Below, piece by piece: positions 1 through 9,027 of a stretch of 64,000 bases of DNA. The stretch comes from MH13 sp040219355 (GTDB taxonomy: Bacteria > Pseudomonadota > Alphaproteobacteria > Rhizobiales > MH13): assembly GCA_040219355.1 (NCBI GenBank), contig JAVJSN010000002.1, positions 157,903-221,902 on the forward strand, in the 5' to 3' direction. The notes under the pieces were generated by a model. The model did not search any database, was not told the origin of the DNA, and saw only the letters and a list, made by a program, of their open reading frames with translations. The first letter of the stretch is position 1, and the number at the start of each line of letters is the position of its first letter. A program made the translations under genes and the position numbers.

Positions 1-443
1 ATCTCTCCAGCGCCTTCCACACCATCCGCGCAGCGGTGCCCGGTATGAAAGAAAAAAAGTGGGGCCGGATCATCAACATTGCCTCTGCCCACGGTCTGAC
101 AGCTTCGCCTTACAAAAGCGCCTACGTGTCGGCCAAGCATGGGCTGGTGGGCCTGACCAAAACCATCGCGTTGGAACTGGCTGAATGCGGTGGCACCTGC
201 AACGCGATATGCCCAGGTTATGTGCTGACGCCGCTGGTGGAAGGGCAAATTCCTGACCAGATGAAGGCGCACAACATGTCGCGCGAGGACGTGATCAAGA
301 ACGTTATGCTCGATCGTCAGCCGACCAAAGAGTTTGTGACGGTGGAGCAGATGGGCACGTTTGCGGTGTTCCTCGCCTCCGACATGGGCGCACAGATAAC
401 TGGCGCGGCGCTGCCCGCCGATGGTGGCTGGACGGCCATGTAA
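1..443 (+). CDS. bdhA: 3-hydroxybutyrate dehydrogenase, 3' part (partial)
   Basis: This is a short-chain dehydrogenase whose N-terminal part, including the nucleotide-binding glycine motif, lies outside the window. The visible 147 residues carry the catalytic serine (NIASAHG), the YVSAKHG segment fitting YxxxK, and the ICPGYVLTPLV stretch followed by the C-terminal PADGGWTAM typical of D-3-hydroxybutyrate dehydrogenases. The family interconverts 3-hydroxybutyrate and acetoacetate with NAD in the cytosol, in polyhydroxybutyrate turnover. The reading frame is open from base 3. The next gene starts 23 bp downstream on the same strand, so the gene appears to head a seven-gene run that ends with modC. 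The family call is firm; substrate identity is inferred from sequence resemblance. Confidence 0.88.
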   Translation, partial: LSSAFHTIRAAVPGMKEKKWGRIINIASAHGLTASPYKSAYVSAKHGLVGLTKTIALELAECGGTCNAICPGYVLTPLVEGQIPDQMKAHNMSREDVIKNVMLDRQPTKEFVTVEQMGTFAVFLASDMGAQITGAALPADGGWTAM

Positions 444-466
444 TGGCGACGATGTAGGAGACGCTA

Positions 467-763
467 GTGGCCAAAGACGAAGCCGGTTCCGACAGATTTG
501 ATATCGACAATATGGATTTGTGCGGTTCGCAGTTTAGCCGCGTGAACCTGTCGGGAACGAACTTTACCGATACGGTCATCACCGGCGCGTCTTTCAACGA
601 TGTAAACGCATCGGAAGTGGCGTTCGAAAATGTGAACCTGTCCGGCTCCAAGTTTGACGACGTTAATCTCAGCAAGGTTGCGATCACCAATGCCAAACTA
701 ACCGGCATGACCATCAATGGCGTTTTGGTCTCCGATCTCCTCAAGAAATGGGAGGAGGGATGA
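467..763 (+). CDS. Pentapeptide-repeat protein
   Basis: A 98-residue protein starting with GTG, preceded by TAGGAG at 455-460. Almost the whole chain is made of five-residue units with a central hydrophobic residue (for example VNLSG, TNFTD, ASFND, VNLSK, AKLTG), the hallmark of the right-handed quadrilateral beta helix of pentapeptide-repeat proteins. There is no signal peptide or membrane segment, so it is probably cytosolic. Pentapeptide proteins have varied roles and none can be assigned here. Its stop codon overlaps the start of the patatin gene (ATGA), so the two are likely translationally coupled. Confidence 0.8.
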   Translation: MAKDEAGSDRFDIDNMDLCGSQFSRVNLSGTNFTDTVITGASFNDVNASEVAFENVNLSGSKFDDVNLSKVAITNAKLTGMTINGVLVSDLLKKWEEG

Positions 764-1845
764 CCTCCAACTCGACCAACAAAAAAATGGTCAATCTCGC
801 CCTCCAGGGCGGTGGCGCGCATGGCGCTTTCACCTGGGGCGTGCTCGACCGACTGTTGGAAGATGGGCGGCTTGGCTTTGAGGGCATTTCCGGCACCAGC
901 GCCGGCGCCATGAACGCCGTTGCGTTGGCGGACGGCTGGTACGGCGGGGCCGATGGCAAAGGCGGCGCTGATGGCGCGCGCGAAAAGCTGGAAACCTTTT
1001 GGCGGGCGATTTCCCGTAACGGCTCGTTTTCTGTTACCGACAAGCAGCAGGAAGTGCTGGACCGGTTCTTGAGTTTTTGGATGTGGCCTATGCGCAATGG
1101 TGGCGCAGAGGCCATCGCCAAACTGTTTCCCTTGGCGCCCTGGTCCAATCCATTCACCTCGCAGCTTACCAGCCCCTATGACGTGAACCCGCTTAACATC
1201 AACCCACTGCGCGATGTGGTGGAGCGGCTGGTGGATTTTGATCGTGTGGCCAAGTGCGATGATTTCAAACTTTTCATCGCAGCCACTCGCGTGCATTCCG
1301 GTAAAATTCGATTGTTTCGACGTGAGGATGTGACGGCGGACGCGGTGCTGGCCTCGGCCTGCCTTCCGTACGCCTTTCAGGCGGTGGAGATTGACGGCGA
1401 GCCTTATTGGGATGGCGGCTATACCGGTAATCCGGCGCTTTACCCGTTTTTTACCGAGACCGAATGCGAAGATATCGTGCTCATTCAGATCAACCCGATT
1501 GAGCGCAAAGAAACGCCAAAAACCGCCCAAGAAATCCTGGAACGTGTCTCTGAAATCACCTTCAACGCCTCGCTGCTGCGCGAGTTTCGCGCCATTGATT
1601 TTGTCAATCGGCTGATTGACGACGGTAAGCTGGAAGGCGGTGAGTATCGCCGCAACCGCGTGCACCGCATCAATGCCAGTGATGAGCTTGCCGCGCTGGG
1701 TGTAGGGTCGAAATCCAACACCAGTTGGGCTTTCTTCACCCAGCTTCGGGATGTCGGGCGAGAGGCTGCCTCACAGTTTCTCGATGCGCACTTTGAGGAT
1801 GTTGGCAAACGTGGGACGCTCGATTTGCGCGAGGCTTTCTCCTAA
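760..1845 (+). CDS. Patatin-like phospholipase
   Basis: A 361-residue cytosolic lipid acyl hydrolase. The oxyanion-hole motif GGGAHG lies near residue 17, the nucleophile motif GTSAG near residue 45, and the dyad aspartate in DGGYTGNP near residue 215, so the Ser-Asp dyad is complete. I chose the ATG at 760 because GGAGGAG at 751-757 lies just before it and the codon overlaps the upstream stop as ATGA; an ATG at 748 would leave the ribosome-binding sequence inside the gene. Its position behind bdhA suggests, without proof, a link to polyhydroxybutyrate or membrane lipid turnover. Confidence 0.87.
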   Translation: MTSNSTNKKMVNLALQGGGAHGAFTWGVLDRLLEDGRLGFEGISGTSAGAMNAVALADGWYGGADGKGGADGAREKLETFWRAISRNGSFSVTDKQQEVLDRFLSFWMWPMRNGGAEAIAKLFPLAPWSNPFTSQLTSPYDVNPLNINPLRDVVERLVDFDRVAKCDDFKLFIAATRVHSGKIRLFRREDVTADAVLASACLPYAFQAVEIDGEPYWDGGYTGNPALYPFFTETECEDIVLIQINPIERKETPKTAQEILERVSEITFNASLLREFRAIDFVNRLIDDGKLEGGEYRRNRVHRINASDELAALGVGSKSNTSWAFFTQLRDVGREAASQFLDAHFEDVGKRGTLDLREAFS

Positions 1846-1854
1846 GGTCACGCC

Positions 1855-2283
1855 ATGATGGATCGCGCCGCCTTTGATGCCCTTTGCCAAGGCCTGCCGG
1901 CCACCTTCATGGTGGTGCAGTGGGGCGATGCGCATGTGTGGAAGGTTGGCGATCAGGCCGCCAAGGGAAAGAACAAGGTTTTTGCCATGTCCACCTTTTG
2001 GCTTGGCAAGGATGGCGGCCCCGATGATCCCAAAAATGGCCAGCATGGCATCGTGCTCAAAGTCGCACCGATGAGCTTTGAAATGCTCACCCAAGAGGCT
2101 GGCATCGCTCAAGCACCTTATATGGCCAAGGGTCAGTGGATCCGCGTGGTTGAGGAAAACCCGCTGAGCGATGACGACTTGTCGGCCTATATCCGCGAAG
2201 CGCATCGCATCATGGCAGGTGGGCTGACCAAGAAACTGCAAGCCGAACTTGGCCTGGTCAACTGGGTTGCAGGGAACGCCTGA
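1855..2283 (+). CDS. MmcQ/YjbR family protein
   Basis: A 142-residue protein of the MmcQ/YjbR (CyaY-like fold) family, with the family features of an early W-x-VWKVGDKxF-like segment (DAHVWKVGDQAAKGKNKVFA), a central FWLGKDGG, and a C-terminal helix with the LTKKLQAELGL ending. Function is not well established; the family is often called DNA-binding. The start could be 1855 or the adjacent ATG at 1858. It begins 10 bp after the patatin stop and its TGA overlaps the modA ATG (TGATG), so it sits in the same apparent operon. Confidence 0.75.
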   Translation: MMDRAAFDALCQGLPATFMVVQWGDAHVWKVGDQAAKGKNKVFAMSTFWLGKDGGPDDPKNGQHGIVLKVAPMSFEMLTQEAGIAQAPYMAKGQWIRVVEENPLSDDDLSAYIREAHRIMAGGLTKKLQAELGLVNWVAGNA

Positions 2284-3071
2284 TGCGTGCGTTTGCGGCG
2301 GTCATTGTCCTGCTTTTGATGGTCATGCCTTTGCGGGCTGAACCGCTGACGATTTTTGCCGCTGCCAGCCTGAAAGACGCTTTCGATGCGATAGGCGAAG
2401 CGTTCACGCAGGAGACAGGCGTTGACGTCGTGTTCTCTTATGCAGGCACCTCAATTTTGGCCCGCCAGATTGAGCAGGGGGCGCCGGTGGATGTGTTCCT
2501 GTCGGCCCACCGGATTTGGGTGGATTATTTGGAAGAGCGCGGGCTCATCAACACTGAAACCCGAGTCACGTTTGCTGGTAATCGTCTGGTTCTGATTGCG
2601 CCCACAACGCTGGCTTTGGATGCGCCACCTGACCTATCTTCGGCAGATGAATTGCTTGCCATTTTGGGCGAGGATGGTCGCCTTGCCGTGGCGCTGGTGG
2701 ATGCCGTGCCGGCCGGAATTTACGCCCGTGAGGCAATGGAAAATCTCGGCGTTTGGGAGGCCTTAGAGCCACGTTTGGCCCAATCAGACAATGTGCGATC
2801 GGCCCTGTTTTTGGTTGCGCAAGGCGAAGCGCCGCTTGGGATCGTCTATGCCAGTGATGCGCGGGCCGATGAGGCGGTAATCGTGGCCCAAACCTTCCCG
2901 TTGAATAGCCATTCGGCCATTGGGTACACTGCATCACATGTTGCGCACTCGCAGAATCCTAACGTGGATCGGTTTCTGACCTACTTGCTCAACCAAGAAG
3001 CGCAGACTCTGCTGGAAAATGAGGGATTTCTAGCCGTTCGTGGGCGCCAGGCAGAGCCTCGCGATGGCTGA
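2283..3071 (+). CDS. modA: Molybdate ABC transporter substrate-binding protein
   Basis: A 262-residue periplasmic binding protein with a signal peptide over roughly residues 1-19. The mature start (LTIFAAASLKDAFDAIGEAF) is the ModA signature, and the segments AGTSILARQIEQGAPVDVFLSA and ARDA-like VYASDARAD correspond to the oxyanion-binding regions of the family. It captures molybdate, and probably tungstate, for ModBC. The ATG overlaps the stop of the YjbR-like gene. ModB starts inside its last codons. No ModE gene or Mo-box was recognised nearby. Confidence 0.92.
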   Translation: MRAFAAVIVLLLMVMPLRAEPLTIFAAASLKDAFDAIGEAFTQETGVDVVFSYAGTSILARQIEQGAPVDVFLSAHRIWVDYLEERGLINTETRVTFAGNRLVLIAPTTLALDAPPDLSSADELLAILGEDGRLAVALVDAVPAGIYAREAMENLGVWEALEPRLAQSDNVRSALFLVAQGEAPLGIVYASDARADEAVIVAQTFPLNSHSAIGYTASHVAHSQNPNVDRFLTYLLNQEAQTLLENEGFLAVRGRQAEPRDG

Positions 3072-3780
3072 TTTCGCCATCGCAGAATGGCTCGGACCGG
3101 CAGAGTGGCAGGCTGTTGTCCTGTCGCTTCAGGTGGCGTTTGTGGCAATGCTGGCAAGCCTGCCGCTTGGTCTGTTCATTGCCTATGCGCTGGCCCGCTG
3201 GCGGTTCTTTGGGCACGGTCTGCTCAATGCTTTGGTGCATTTGCCGCTAGTTTTGCCACCGGTGGTCACCGGCTATTTGTTGCTCATCGGCTTTGGCCGC
3301 CAGGGGCCGATTGGCGGCTTTTTGGATGAAACCTTCGGTGTTCGTTTTGCATTCGAATGGACGGGCGCAGCGCTCGCCAGCGCGGTGATGGGGTTTCCGC
3401 TGATGGTGCGGGCGATCCGCCTGGCGTTTGAATCCATCGACCCGAAACTGGAAGAAGCCGCATCAACGCTTGGCGCAAGCCGTTTGATGGTGCTGCTGAG
3501 CGTGACCCTTCCCTTGGCGTTGCCTGGAATCATCGCGGGGATGGTGCTGGCGTTCGCCAAGGCGATGGGGGAGTTCGGCGCGACCATTACGTTTGTTTCC
3601 AACATCCCTGGGCGTACGCAGACAATTCCCTCCGCCATCTATGCTTTTCTGCAGGTCCCGGGCGGCGAGGAAAGCGCGTTCCGCCTGATCCTGGTGTCGA
3701 TTGCGGTCTCGATCGGTGCGGTTTTGGTCGCTGAGTTGTTGGCGCGGCGTGCAACAGCGGCGCGGGTGGATCGGCCATGA
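3064..3780 (+). CDS. modB: Molybdate ABC transporter permease
   Basis: A membrane protein of about 238 residues with five to six hydrophobic spans. The EAA loop (EEAASTLGASRLMVLLSVTLPLALPGIIAGMVLAFAKAMGEFGATITF) is characteristic of ModB/CysW-type permeases and contacts the ATPase. An alternative GTG start at 3040 would add eight residues; I prefer the ATG at 3064, which overlaps the last 8 bp of modA. Its TGA overlaps the modC ATG, so modABC is tightly coupled. Confidence 0.92.
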   Translation: MADFAIAEWLGPAEWQAVVLSLQVAFVAMLASLPLGLFIAYALARWRFFGHGLLNALVHLPLVLPPVVTGYLLLIGFGRQGPIGGFLDETFGVRFAFEWTGAALASAVMGFPLMVRAIRLAFESIDPKLEEAASTLGASRLMVLLSVTLPLALPGIIAGMVLAFAKAMGEFGATITFVSNIPGRTQTIPSAIYAFLQVPGGEESAFRLILVSIAVSIGAVLVAELLARRATAARVDRP

Positions 3781-4868
3781 CGCTTCATATCGCGATCAAG
3801 AAACATCAAGGCGAGTTCTTGCTTGACCTCGATATCAGCGCCGGCGACGGCGTGACGGCTTTGTTCGGGCGCTCAGGGGCCGGCAAAAGCACGGTTATTA
3901 AGGCAATTGCCGGTTTGGTGACGCCCGACAGCGGGTATATTCAGCTGGGCGACCAGGTGCTGTTCGACAGTGCCAGCCGCACCAATCAGCCCGTTCACAA
4001 ACGACGGATCGGTCTCGTCTTTCAGGATGCGCGGCTCTTTCCGCATCTGTCGGTCCTTAAGAATTTGCTCTATGGCGCGCGCTTTTCCGATGGGTCGGTG
4101 AAGCGTACTGACGCCGTGGCGATGGCCGACCTTTTGGGGCTGGAGGGTCTGCTAGGCCGCAAACCATTTGGGCTGTCCGGCGGCGAGGCGCAGCGGGTGG
4201 CGATTGGCCGGGCGCTGCTTTCCAAGCCCAAACTCCTGATGATGGATGAACCGCTGGCGGGGCTGGATCAGGCGCGCAAGGCCGATGTCTTGGCGCTGAT
4301 TGAGAGAGTGCGCGACGTGGTCGGTGTGCCAATCTTGTATGTCTCGCACGCCCGCGAGGAGGTGCTGCGCCTTGCCAATCAGGTGGCGATTATAGCTGAT
4401 GGACGCTGCGTGGATCAGGGTGTGCCGGACGCGTTGCTTGGCGGTGGTTCTGGTACCGGTCTTGCTCGCACAGTGCGGGCGCGCTTGGTTATGAAGAACA
4501 GCTCCGATGGTCTGTCGGAGCTGGCGCTGGCCGGTGGGCGGTTGTTCGTGCCGCAGGTCGATGCGCCCCTTGGTTGGGTGCTCCAGTTGGAGATAGCAGC
4601 GCGTGATGTGATGCTCTCCCTTCATCCTCCGGAGGGTCTGAGCGCGCTCAACGTGTTGGCCTGTCAGATCACCGAACTTCGTGCCGCTGGAGCCAATCCT
4701 TCGGCGGTGGATGTGATGCTCGCCTGTGGTGACGACAGTCTGGTGGCGCAGGTCACCCGCCGCTCCGTGGAGCAGATGGGTTTGCAGCCGGGCATGGGTG
4801 TTTATGCCGTCATCAAGTCGGTGGCGCTGGCGCAGACCTCCGGCGCCATGACTATGGTGGATGCCTAA
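3777..4868 (+). CDS. modC: Molybdate ABC transporter ATP-binding protein
   Basis: A 363-residue ATPase. The Walker A motif GRSGAGKST lies near residues 31-39, the signature LSGGEAQRVAIGRAL near 127, and Walker B LLMMDEPLAGLD soon after. Residues of about 290-355 (ALNVLACQITELRAAG to VIKSVAL) form the TOBE/MOP domain that binds molybdate and is typical of ModC. The gene ends 4 bp inside the end of the convergent glycerate kinase gene. It energises ModB in the inner membrane. Confidence 0.93.
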   Translation: MTLHIAIKKHQGEFLLDLDISAGDGVTALFGRSGAGKSTVIKAIAGLVTPDSGYIQLGDQVLFDSASRTNQPVHKRRIGLVFQDARLFPHLSVLKNLLYGARFSDGSVKRTDAVAMADLLGLEGLLGRKPFGLSGGEAQRVAIGRALLSKPKLLMMDEPLAGLDQARKADVLALIERVRDVVGVPILYVSHAREEVLRLANQVAIIADGRCVDQGVPDALLGGGSGTGLARTVRARLVMKNSSDGLSELALAGGRLFVPQVDAPLGWVLQLEIAARDVMLSLHPPEGLSALNVLACQITELRAAGANPSAVDVMLACGDDSLVAQVTRRSVEQMGLQPGMGVYAVIKSVALAQTSGAMTMVDA

Positions 4869-6112
4869 ACAGGCTCGATTAGGATCGCGCGGAAATCGTT
4901 AACATTTGTCAGCGTTGGGCCGGTAATCACCTGTGCGTTGATCGCTGCAAAGAAGCTGTGCGCATCATTCTTGATGAGCGATACCTGCGGGTCGATGCCT
5001 TTGGCGCGTGCTTTGGCCAGCGTATCGGGCGTCACCATGGCGCCTGCCACTTCCGCCGCGCCATCCACACCATCGGTGTCGCAGGCGAGCGCATGGATGC
5101 CGGACGCGCAGCCTAGCGCGATGGCAAGTGATAGGGCGTACTCGGCATTCGGTCCGCCCACACCGTCGCCGGTGCGGGTGACAGTGCATTCTCCGCCTGA
5201 AAGTAGCAAATTTGGTTGGCTGATTTCACCCTGCATTTTAAGGGCAAGGGCTGCGTGCTCGCGGGCGAGGTCGCGGGCTTCGCCTTCCAGTGCATCGCCC
5301 AGAATGGTGACCTCGATGCCTTCTGCTTCCGCGATTGCCTTCGCGGCCTCAAGCGACTGTGACGGCGCGGCGATGATGGTGTTGGTCGTCGTCGACAGAC
5401 GTTCATCGCCCGGTGGAATGACGCCAGTTTTTCCTGCGAGCACAGCTTTTGCCGAATCCGGCAGGTCGATGCCATAGCGCACGATGATGGCCAGGGCGTC
5501 GTCGGGCGTGGAGCTATCGCCAACCGTTGGGCCGGACGCGATGTAGGCCGGGTCATCGCCCGGGACATCGGAGATCATCAGAGCGTGCAGCGAGGCGGGG
5601 TAGGCGGCGGCGGCAAGCTGTCCACCCTTGATGCGTGAGAGGTGCTTGCGCACCACATTCATCTCATCGATCGGTGCACCGGAGGTCAGTAGCGCGGCGT
5701 TAACGGCCATTTTGTCGGCCAGAGTCATCTCGCCTGCCGGATCGATCATCAGCGAGGATCCGCCGCCGGAGATGAGTGCCAGAATGAAGGTGTTTTCATC
5801 GGCCTGTTCCAGCATCGCGCGCAGTTCGCGCGTTGCCAGCAAACCGGCCTCGTCGGGCACGGGATGTGCGGCGCTTTTAAGCTGGATGCCCTGCAACGGG
5901 CGTTCATAGCCATAGCGCGTGATGATCAAGCCATCGCATGGTCCCCAGACGCTTTCCAGCGCCTCGCCCATGCGGGCCGATGCCTTGCCAGCACCGATCA
6001 CAAGCAGTTTAACATCGGGCTTTGGGGGCAGGTGCGCGGGCACGCAGATCATCGGATCGGCGACGCGGACGGCTTCGTCAAACACTGAGCGGAGAAGGTC
6101 AGTCTGGTTCAT
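4865..6112 (-). CDS. Glycerate 2-kinase (MOFRL family)
   Basis: A 415-residue protein of the glycerate 2-kinase family (GckA/TtuD, often mislabelled hydroxypyruvate reductase). It shows VIGAGKASARMGEALE near residue 36, ALISGGGSSLM near residue 110, NVVRKHLSRIKGGQLA and the C-terminal MOFRL-type segment LLSGGECTVT, DGVGGPNAEYAL, ACDTDGVDGAAEVAGAM. It phosphorylates D-glycerate to 2-phosphoglycerate in the cytosol. It is the last gene of a minus-strand run behind an ABC importer (gap of 21 bp to the permease), which suggests that the importer delivers glycerate or a compound that yields it. Confidence 0.88.
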   Translation of the reverse strand: MNQTDLLRSVFDEAVRVADPMICVPAHLPPKPDVKLLVIGAGKASARMGEALESVWGPCDGLIITRYGYERPLQGIQLKSAAHPVPDEAGLLATRELRAMLEQADENTFILALISGGGSSLMIDPAGEMTLADKMAVNAALLTSGAPIDEMNVVRKHLSRIKGGQLAAAAYPASLHALMISDVPGDDPAYIASGPTVGDSSTPDDALAIIVRYGIDLPDSAKAVLAGKTGVIPPGDERLSTTTNTIIAAPSQSLEAAKAIAEAEGIEVTILGDALEGEARDLAREHAALALKMQGEISQPNLLLSGGECTVTRTGDGVGGPNAEYALSLAIALGCASGIHALACDTDGVDGAAEVAGAMVTPDTLAKARAKGIDPQVSLIKNDAHSFFAAINAQVITGPTLTNVNDFRAILIEPV

Positions 6113-6133
6113 GGCTGCTTGTTAGCAGCGCAC

Positions 6134-7903
6134 TTAACGCCAGGGAAGCGTCCCTTTGGGCAGTTTGGGGTGCAGGCTGTCGAGGGCGATTACCAACGCC
6201 AGCACGACCAGAACCGTGACCACGGCAACAGCCGAAGCAAGGGTAGTGTAGCCACCATCTTCAAAGTTGAAGAGCACGACGCCAAGCGTCTCTGTGCCCG
6301 AGGACCAGAGCAGCGCCGAGACGGTGAGTTCGTTGAAAGCGGTGAGGAATACGAGCACCGCGCCTGCGGCCGCTGCTGGCAAAACGCCAGGAACCAGGAC
6401 CAGATTGAAACGCTGCCAAAACCCCGCGCCGCACATGGCGGCGGCTTCTTCTAGGCGCGGATCAAGCTGGCTGAAGGCGGCGGTCACCGGGCGGAGCGCC
6501 AGAATGTAAAAGCTCGACAGGTAAGCGATCAGAATGATGCCGTAGGTCCCGTAAAGGCTGACGCCAATCACCGGTAAAGGGCGGATAAAGAGTAGGATCA
6601 TGGCGATTGCCAAAACGATGCCGGGAAGCGCATAGGGCGTTTCCACCAGCGCTTCGAACAGCACACGGCGGCGCCCAGACAGGCGAGAGAGGGCGTAGCC
6701 GGAGGGCAGCGAAATCGCCATCAGGATCAAAGCCGCGCTGCCGGCGAGCATGAAGGAGTTCATGAACGCCCGCGTCGTCACGTCCTGACGGACCAGCACT
6801 TCAGCATAATTGTTGAGCGTAAAGGTCTCTGCGTTCAGCGCCATGCCGTAAGAAGGCAAAAGCGATGCGGCCACAAGCGCCGTTAGTGGCGCAACCAGCA
6901 GCAACGCGTTCAAGCTCCAGACACTGATCTCGGCAGGCAAACGGAAGCGGCCTAATGCAAAGGGGGTCAGCGGTTTGTCCGCCTCAATGCGGGTGGCGTA
7001 GCGGGCAAGTACGAAGGCGGTGATGATGGTGCCGATGCCAGCGATGAAGGACACCAACACTGCAAGCGTCGCGACACGCGGGATCATGCCGGTGCCGAAG
7101 CTTGCCAGTCGTTGGTAGATGAGCGTCGGCAAGGTCAGGTAGTTTTCCGGCATGCCGAGCAGGGCGGGGATGCCGAAGTTACCGATTGAGGAAACAAAGC
7201 AGAGCGCAAAAGCGGCGGCCAAGAATGGCGCGAGCATTGGCAGCCCAACAAAAGAGAAGGCGCGCCAGGAGCTTGCGCCGCAGGCACGCGCCGCCTCTAT
7301 CACATCTCCAGGGATGGCCCGCAGACCAGCGCGGAGCGTGATGAAGGCAAGAGCGGTGTGCTGAACGCCGAGCAGCAGAATGATGCCCTCACGACCATAC
7401 ATTGGATTAGCCGAGCCGGGCGGTGGGGCCAGCCCGATGGATTGAAGGAGCGCGGAGGACGGGCCGAACAGTTGTAACCAAGCAAGCGCGGTGACCTGTG
7501 GCGCGATCATCAGCGGCAGCAGGAAGGCCACCGACAAAAGCCGCTTGGAACGCATATCCGTCGCGCCGACCAGAAAGGCGAGCAAGCCGCCAAGGCCAAG
7601 CGATAGGAAGGATGACCAGAGCGCGACGTCGAACGTGTTTACCGTCGCACGAACGGAAGCCGTGCGGCTGATCTCTGTCCAAAAAGCTTCCAGTCCCGGC
7701 GCGAAGGCTGCGATCAGCAAGCGGGCAATCGGCACAAGCGCAAGCAACAAAACGGCAATGCCAAGGACCAAGTAGGGCGTGAACGCATCCATCCTTGAGA
7801 GCGCGAACGGAACGCGCTGGCTCAGCCTTTTGGCAGGGTCTTTGGGTTCCACATGATGGCGTGTGCGGGGCAGAACGGGCGCGCCTATCGTCTGGTCACT
7901 CAT
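6134..7903 (-). CDS. Fused ABC transporter permease, ferric/sugar-phosphate type
   Basis: A 589-residue permease of about twelve membrane spans made of two homologous halves, as in FbpB/AfuB and the aminoethylphosphonate permeases. Each half has an EAA loop: AARACGASSWRAFSFVGLPMLAPFLAAA in the first and EEAAAMCGAGFWQRFNLVLVPGVLPAAAAG in the second. It lies between the binding-protein gene upstream and glycerate 2-kinase downstream. The family imports ferric iron, sugar phosphates, phosphonates or other anions; the sequence alone does not choose between them. The first 40 residues are a cytosolic lead. Confidence 0.85.
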   Translation of the reverse strand: MSDQTIGAPVLPRTRHHVEPKDPAKRLSQRVPFALSRMDAFTPYLVLGIAVLLLALVPIARLLIAAFAPGLEAFWTEISRTASVRATVNTFDVALWSSFLSLGLGGLLAFLVGATDMRSKRLLSVAFLLPLMIAPQVTALAWLQLFGPSSALLQSIGLAPPPGSANPMYGREGIILLLGVQHTALAFITLRAGLRAIPGDVIEAARACGASSWRAFSFVGLPMLAPFLAAAFALCFVSSIGNFGIPALLGMPENYLTLPTLIYQRLASFGTGMIPRVATLAVLVSFIAGIGTIITAFVLARYATRIEADKPLTPFALGRFRLPAEISVWSLNALLLVAPLTALVAASLLPSYGMALNAETFTLNNYAEVLVRQDVTTRAFMNSFMLAGSAALILMAISLPSGYALSRLSGRRRVLFEALVETPYALPGIVLAIAMILLFIRPLPVIGVSLYGTYGIILIAYLSSFYILALRPVTAAFSQLDPRLEEAAAMCGAGFWQRFNLVLVPGVLPAAAAGAVLVFLTAFNELTVSALLWSSGTETLGVVLFNFEDGGYTTLASAVAVVTVLVVLALVIALDSLHPKLPKGTLPWR

Positions 7904-7966
7904 GCGGCAACCTCACGGTCTGTTTGGAGTGGCGCGCCAGCCAATGTCAATGCGTTTCTCCGGCCG

Positions 7967-8959
7967 CTACTGGCCGAACAGATCGGCAAAGCGAATGCGG
8001 TTTTCCTCTGAGCTTGCCAGTGCTTGCGCTGGATCGAAATCCATCACAGTGATCTCTTCACGTGTCGGGAACCCATCTGGCAGTTCGATGGCCGGATGGG
8101 CGGGGATATAGCCTTGATCGGCGGCAAGTTGCTGTCCGGTCGGTGAGAGCAAGAAATCGACAAAGGCTTTGGCCGCCTCAGGGTTCTGCGCGGTGGAGAG
8201 AATGGCCACCGGCTCAGTGACCGCCGAGACGCCTTCGCTTGGGAAGACGAACTCGATTGGTGCGCCATTGGCCTTTTCGCGGATGGCCAAGAAATCGACG
8301 ACCATACCGAACAGTTGCTCGCCACCGGCCACAGCGTTGAAGGTTCCGCCATTGCCACCAGCGGCGATAGTGTCCCGGGCGGCCAGCCACTCATAATATT
8401 CCCAGCCCATGTCGAGGTTGCTGGTCAGCGTTTCCAGGTGAATGAGCGCAGCTCCGGACGTGAGCGGTGAGGGGATGCGCACTTGGCCAATGGCCTCATC
8501 GCGCAGCAGATCAAGCCAGCTTTCCGGTGCGAACGGAGCCGCAGTGTTGTAGACGATGCCGGTGGTAATGAGCTTGGTGGAGAAATAGTAGCCTTCGGGG
8601 TCCATCAAGCCATCATCATAGGCAGACGTGTCGGCGTCTGGATGCGCCATCAGACGGCCTTCCTGCTTGAGGCCTTCCATGGTCACCATATCGGCGATCA
8701 GCAGCACGTCGGGTTGAGGGTTGCCGGCCTCGAATTCGGTGGCAAGACGCGCCATCATCTGTGTCGTGCCATCACGGACCCATTCCACCTCAACGTCGGG
8801 ATGCGCGGCGGTGAATGCATCCACAGTGGCTTGCGCATCGGTGTTGGGTTGTGAGGTATAAAGCACCAAACGGCCTTCAGCGGCTTGCACACCAAGTGGC
8901 GCACCAAGTGTCAGCGCTAGGGCGGTGGCGAGGGATTTGAGGGAACGCGAGGCGGACAT
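7967..8959 (-). CDS. ABC transporter substrate-binding protein, FbpA/AfuA-like
   Basis: A 330-residue periplasmic binding protein with a signal peptide over about residues 1-26 (cut near GVQAAEG). It has the LVLYTSQP start, the PQPDVLLIAD segment and the ALIHLETL and SPTGQQLAADQGYIPAHP regions of the family-1 bacterial extracellular proteins grouped with ferric-binding proteins. The paired tyrosines that bind iron in FbpA are not evident at the usual place near the C-terminus, so an organic anion is possible. It is separated from the ATPase gene by a strong hairpin (9028-9068) and followed by the permease after 63 bp. Confidence 0.85.
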   Translation of the reverse strand: MSASRSLKSLATALALTLGAPLGVQAAEGRLVLYTSQPNTDAQATVDAFTAAHPDVEVEWVRDGTTQMMARLATEFEAGNPQPDVLLIADMVTMEGLKQEGRLMAHPDADTSAYDDGLMDPEGYYFSTKLITTGIVYNTAAPFAPESWLDLLRDEAIGQVRIPSPLTSGAALIHLETLTSNLDMGWEYYEWLAARDTIAAGGNGGTFNAVAGGEQLFGMVVDFLAIREKANGAPIEFVFPSEGVSAVTEPVAILSTAQNPEAAKAFVDFLLSPTGQQLAADQGYIPAHPAIELPDGFPTREEITVMDFDPAQALASSEENRIRFADLFGQ

Positions 8960-9027
8960 AGAAGGCTCCAGACTTTTCAGTGTAGGTGGGTGATGCTGGG
9001 CCTATTGAAGCTTCATCACAAGTCTAT

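Noticed and set aside
304..1665. Long minus-strand open frame (453 codons) opposite bdhA, pentapeptide and patatin genes
   Set aside because: It runs antisense to three well-supported genes, has no family resemblance, and its composition fits a shadow frame in GC-rich DNA.
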